A stretch of DNA of 7,182 nucleotides from an uncultured Tessaracoccus sp. (lineage in GTDB: Bacteria; Actinomycetota; Actinomycetes; Propionibacteriales; Propionibacteriaceae): contig NZ_CAMYPD010000076.1 in the NCBI RefSeq assembly GCF_947286155.1, forward strand, positions 1 through 7,182, written 5' to 3'. Both the position numbers and the translations under genes were made by a program. The notes under the pieces are model-generated. The model saw nothing but the letters and a program-made list of their open reading frames with translations. It made no database searches and was not told the origin of the DNA. Shown here in pieces: positions 4,634-7,182 of this stretch. The stretch's first letter is position 1; every line of letters starts with the position of its first letter.

Positions 4634-6685
4634 GTGACGCTCGAATGGACTGACACCGACGCTCGCGCCGTCGACACTGCCCGTGTGCTTGCCGCAGACG
4701 CCGTGGAGAAGGTAGGCAATGGCCACCCCGGCACGCCGATTTCTCTGGCCCCCGTGGCACACCTGCTGTACCAGAAGGTGATGCGTACTGATCCCGCGGA
4801 CGACAAGTGGATCGCCCGTGACCGGTTCTTGCTCTCCGCTGGCCACGCGTCGATGCTGCAGTACGCACAGCTGTACCTCGGCGGCCTCGGCCTCGAAATG
4901 GAGGACATCCAGTCGCTGCGCACCTGGGGCTCCAAGACGCCCGGCCACCCCGAGTACAACCACACCAAGTTCATTGAGTGCACGACGGGACCCCTCGGCG
5001 CCGGCTTGAGCAACGCTGTTGGCATGGCGATGGCTGCTCGCCGTCACCGCGCGCTGTTCGATCCCGAAGCCAAGGCGGGCGAGTCGCTGTTCGACTACAA
5101 CGTGTACTGCATCGTCGGCGACGGATGCCTCCAGGAGGGCATCACGTCGGAGGCGTCGTCGCTGGCTGGCACCCAGAAGCTCGGCAACCTCATCGTGATT
5201 TACGATGATAACGAGATCTCCATCGAAGGCGACACCGACATTTCCTTCACGGAGGACGTCGTCAAGCGCTACGAGTCGTACGGCTGGCATGTGCAGGAGG
5301 TCGACTGGACCAACGGCCACACCGAGTACCGCGAGGATGTCGAGGCACTGTACAACGCCATCGAGCAGGCGCAGCAGGTGACGGACAAGCCGTCCTTCAT
5401 CCGCTTGAGCACCATCATCGGCTGGCCGCTGCCGAACAAGCAGGGCGACCACGGCGTGCATGGCGCCAAGATCGGTGGCGACGAGATTGCCGCCATGAAG
5501 GAGCTCATCGGCTTCGACAACGAGCCCTTCAAGATCGAGGACGACATCGTCGCCGCTACCCGCGCCAACCTGGCGGAGCGCGGCAAGGCCGCTCGCGACG
5601 AATGGAACGCCCGCTTCGACGAGTGGAAGGCCGCTCACCCCGACCGCGCCGAGCTGCTCGAACGCATCCGCGCGCACAAGCTCCCTGAAGACCTGTCGCT
5701 GCCCGTGTTCGAAGAGGGCTCGATGTCGACCCGCGCCGCCTCCGGTGAGGTGCTCACCGCGCTCGCCGACCAGCTGCCCGAGCTGTGGGGCGGATCGGCC
5801 GACCTCGCCGGTTCCAACAACACGACGATGAAGGGCCAGCCGAGCTTCATTCCCGAGGAGCATCAGACCGCACAGTGGCAGGGCTCCGAACTCGGTCGCA
5901 CGCTGCACTTCGGCATCCGCGAGCATGCCATGGGCGGCATCCTCAACGGCATCAACCTGTCGAGCCTCACCCGCGCCTACGGTGGCACGTTCCTCGTGTT
6001 CTCCGACTACATGCGCCCCGCGGCACGCCTCGCGGCGCTGTCGTCCATTCCGACGGTGTTCGTGTGGACGCACGACTCCGTCGGTGTTGGCGAGGATGGG
6101 CCCACCCACCAGCCCATCGAGCACCTGGCGTCGCTGCGCGCTATCCCCGACTTCTCCGTCGTGCGCCCTGCCGACGCGAACGAGACGTCGGTGGCGTGGG
6201 GCGAGATCCTGCGACGCGCCAACGAGCCGGCGGCCATCATCTTGTCGCGCCAGAACCTGCGCACCATCGAGCGGGGCGAGAAGTACGCCTCCGCCGACGG
6301 CGTTGCGCGCGGCGCATATGTGGTGAGCGAGGCGTCGTCGACGCCGAAGGTGGTGCTGATTGCCACGGGCTCCGAGGTGGAGATCGCCCTCGATGCGCAG
6401 GAGAAGCTCGAGGCCGAGGGAACCCCCACCCGCGTCGTCTCGATGCCCTGCCAGGAGTGGTTCGACGAGCAGCCCGCCGAGTACCGGGCCGAGGTGCTGC
6501 CGGAGGGCACCGCGCGCGTCAGCGTTGAGGCCGGCATCTCCATGGGTTGGGCCAAGTACCTCGGCGCGAACGGAGCGTCGGTGTCCATCGAGCACTTCGG
6601 TGCATCGGCGAGCGGCGCCAAGTGCTTCGAGGAGTTCGGCATGACTGCCGACGCCGTCGTGGAGGCCGCCAAGGGTCTGCTCTGA
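4634..6685 (+). CDS. tkt: Transketolase
   Basis: This complete 683-residue enzyme is of normal length for the family. It transfers two-carbon ketol units between sugar phosphates in the non-oxidative pentose phosphate pathway (EC 2.2.1.1), using thiamine diphosphate and a divalent metal, as a cytoplasmic homodimer. Landmarks are GNGHPGTPISLAP (~28-40, His31), SAGHASML (~68-75), the thiamine diphosphate motif from GDG (~162) to the DDN ending near residue 193, a VHG histidine near 276, GIREHAMGGILNG with the catalytic Glu429, and THDSVGVGEDGPTHQPIEHL (~478-497). The C-terminal domain includes LIATGSEVEIAL. No key residue appears missing. A GTG start with a strong GAGGAG is used. No transaldolase, zwf or opcA follows, unlike many actinobacterial pentose-phosphate clusters; the gene ends in two hairpins facing a convergent peptidase. 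Confidence 0.97.
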   Translation: MTLEWTDTDARAVDTARVLAADAVEKVGNGHPGTPISLAPVAHLLYQKVMRTDPADDKWIARDRFLLSAGHASMLQYAQLYLGGLGLEMEDIQSLRTWGSKTPGHPEYNHTKFIECTTGPLGAGLSNAVGMAMAARRHRALFDPEAKAGESLFDYNVYCIVGDGCLQEGITSEASSLAGTQKLGNLIVIYDDNEISIEGDTDISFTEDVVKRYESYGWHVQEVDWTNGHTEYREDVEALYNAIEQAQQVTDKPSFIRLSTIIGWPLPNKQGDHGVHGAKIGGDEIAAMKELIGFDNEPFKIEDDIVAATRANLAERGKAARDEWNARFDEWKAAHPDRAELLERIRAHKLPEDLSLPVFEEGSMSTRAASGEVLTALADQLPELWGGSADLAGSNNTTMKGQPSFIPEEHQTAQWQGSELGRTLHFGIREHAMGGILNGINLSSLTRAYGGTFLVFSDYMRPAARLAALSSIPTVFVWTHDSVGVGEDGPTHQPIEHLASLRAIPDFSVVRPADANETSVAWGEILRRANEPAAIILSRQNLRTIERGEKYASADGVARGAYVVSEASSTPKVVLIATGSEVEIALDAQEKLEAEGTPTRVVSMPCQEWFDEQPAEYRAEVLPEGTARVSVEAGISMGWAKYLGANGASVSIEHFGASASGAKCFEEFGMTADAVVEAAKGLL

Positions 6686-6691
6686 CGCATA

Positions 6692-6718
6692 GCTGGTGGG
6701 CCACGCCGGCTCACCAGC
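6692..6718 (+). terminator. Hairpin directly downstream of transketolase
   Basis: GCTGGTGGGCC (6692-6702) pairs with GGCTCACCAGC (6708-6718) around a 5-nt loop, beginning 6 nt after the transketolase stop. Ten pairs are Watson-Crick and one is G-U (6699/6711) on the plus-strand RNA. On the minus-strand RNA that pair would be a C-A mismatch, so the hairpin favours plus-strand transcripts. No U-tract follows. Confidence 0.55.
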
Positions 6719-6728
6719 GCCCGGCAGT

Positions 6729-6784
6729 AACGTAGCAATGGGTTGAGCCCCCGCCTGCGCGGGGGCTCAACCCATTGCTACGTT
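6729..6784. terminator. Perfect 26-bp-stem palindrome, likely bidirectional terminator
   Basis: Bases 6729-6754 are the exact reverse complement of 6759-6784, with a 4-nt loop (CTGC). The core is GAGCCCCCGC/GCGGGGGCTC, typical of GC-rich actinobacterial terminators, extended outward by 16 perfectly matched pairs that include GCAATGGGTT. The right arm ends on the last base of the TGA of the minus-strand amidohydrolase (stop at 6784-6786), so the hairpin serves the convergent 3' ends of both genes. No U-tract is present on either side. The stem is unusually long and perfect for a terminator. Confidence 0.8.
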
Positions 6785-7182
6785 CAGTCGCGTTCGGCGG
6801 CTGCGAGCGCTTCTGCGTTACGGAGCACGTCGACGACGAGTTGGAGCGCGATGGGGAAGGCGTCCTCGTCGAGTCCGAACGTGGGGGAGTGGTGGCTGGA
6901 ATCGAAGCCCTTCTCCGCGTTGCCCGCACCCACGAAGACGTAGGTGGAAGGAGCTGTGCGCGAGAACGCCGCGAAGTCTTCGCCGCCGAGCATGGCCGGC
7001 TCGGAGATGACCTTGTCAGGCCAGCGCTTCGTCGCGAGCTCGCGCACGATCTGCGTGGGTGCGGGGGCGTTCCACGTCATGTCATATCCGACGAGGTAGT
7101 CCAGCTCGCACGTGAGCCCAGGATTCGCGGCTCTTCGCGTTTGAGGGTGTAGATGGTGGTAGCGGCGTGGCGGCTGGTGGAA
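6784..7182 (-). CDS. M20-family metallopeptidase/amidohydrolase, C-terminal part (5' end outside window)
   Basis: The frame is open to the right edge, giving 132 residues of a protein normally near 400. Recognisable features are CELDYLVGYDMTWNAP, the return from the lid/dimerisation domain; LGGEDFAAF, the conserved GGEDF motif; and DSSHHSPTFGLDEDAFPIAL, where the first histidine pair region supplies a metal ligand in M20 enzymes. These point to the M20D-like amidohydrolase group, which cleaves N-acyl or aminoacyl amides with two metal ions; the substrate is unknown. The ATG at 7080 is internal, since the family motif starts before it. The ~20 codons nearest the edge (about 7125-7182) are His/Pro/Arg-rich and poor in G/C third positions, while the neighbouring frame looks more coding there, so a frameshift or sequence error near the edge is possible. 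Confidence 0.85.
   Translation of the reverse strand, partial: FHQPPRRYHHLHPQTRRAANPGLTCELDYLVGYDMTWNAPAPTQIVRELATKRWPDKVISEPAMLGGEDFAAFSRTAPSTYVFVGAGNAEKGFDSSHHSPTFGLDEDAFPIALQLVVDVLRNAEALAAAERD

Noticed and set aside
4436..6595. 719-codon minus-strand open frame
   Set aside because: It is antisense to transketolase, with low-complexity Arg/Ala/Gly/Val-rich translation and no domain. It is a typical shadow frame.
1..7182. Defence system, CRISPR array, mobile element with transposase, or biosynthetic cluster
   Set aside because: No spaced direct repeats, nuclease/methylase/toxin genes, transposases or large synthases are present. The gene content is mostly housekeeping metabolism.

Overview
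The window reads as ordinary chromosome of a high-GC Gram-positive bacterium (Actinomycetota). The evidence is the strongly G/C-ending codon use, the transketolase sequence style, very short or absent 5' leaders with TANNNT -10 boxes directly before start codons, and hairpin terminators without U-tracts. A family such as Propionibacteriaceae is possible, but I cannot fix it from sequence alone.

Layout, left to right. (1) The window opens inside the C-terminal tail of a plus-strand gene that looks like a small AAA_33-type P-loop kinase. It runs tail to tail into a minus-strand beta-CASP metallo-beta-lactamase RNase-like gene, and a long imperfect palindrome (173-251) lies at the junction. (2) The minus strand from 3127 down to 253 carries a probable three-gene operon: D-hexose-6-phosphate mutarotase, a cytoplasmic SIMPL/DUF541 protein, then the beta-CASP hydrolase. 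(3) A 69-bp divergent gap holds a perfect 9-bp-arm palindrome between two apparently leaderless promoters. (4) The plus strand continues with a COG2236-type phosphoribosyltransferase, a translationally coupled secreted and membrane-anchored protein with a TIMP-like Cys-Ser-Cys amino terminus, a small acidic protein of unknown function, and a complete transketolase. (5) Transketolase converges on a minus-strand M20-family amidohydrolase cut by the right edge. That junction holds a short hairpin and then a perfect 26-bp-stem palindrome.

How they may work together: transketolase (pentose phosphate pathway), the mutarotase (hexose-6-phosphate anomers) and the phosphoribosyltransferase (a PRPP-dependent fold) all touch sugar-phosphate metabolism, but the link is only suggestive. 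I see no mobile element with a transposase, no CRISPR array, no RNA gene and no defence or biosynthetic cluster. The points most worth a second look are the two palindromes at the convergent junctions, the shared palindrome between the divergent promoters, and the TIMP-like protein.
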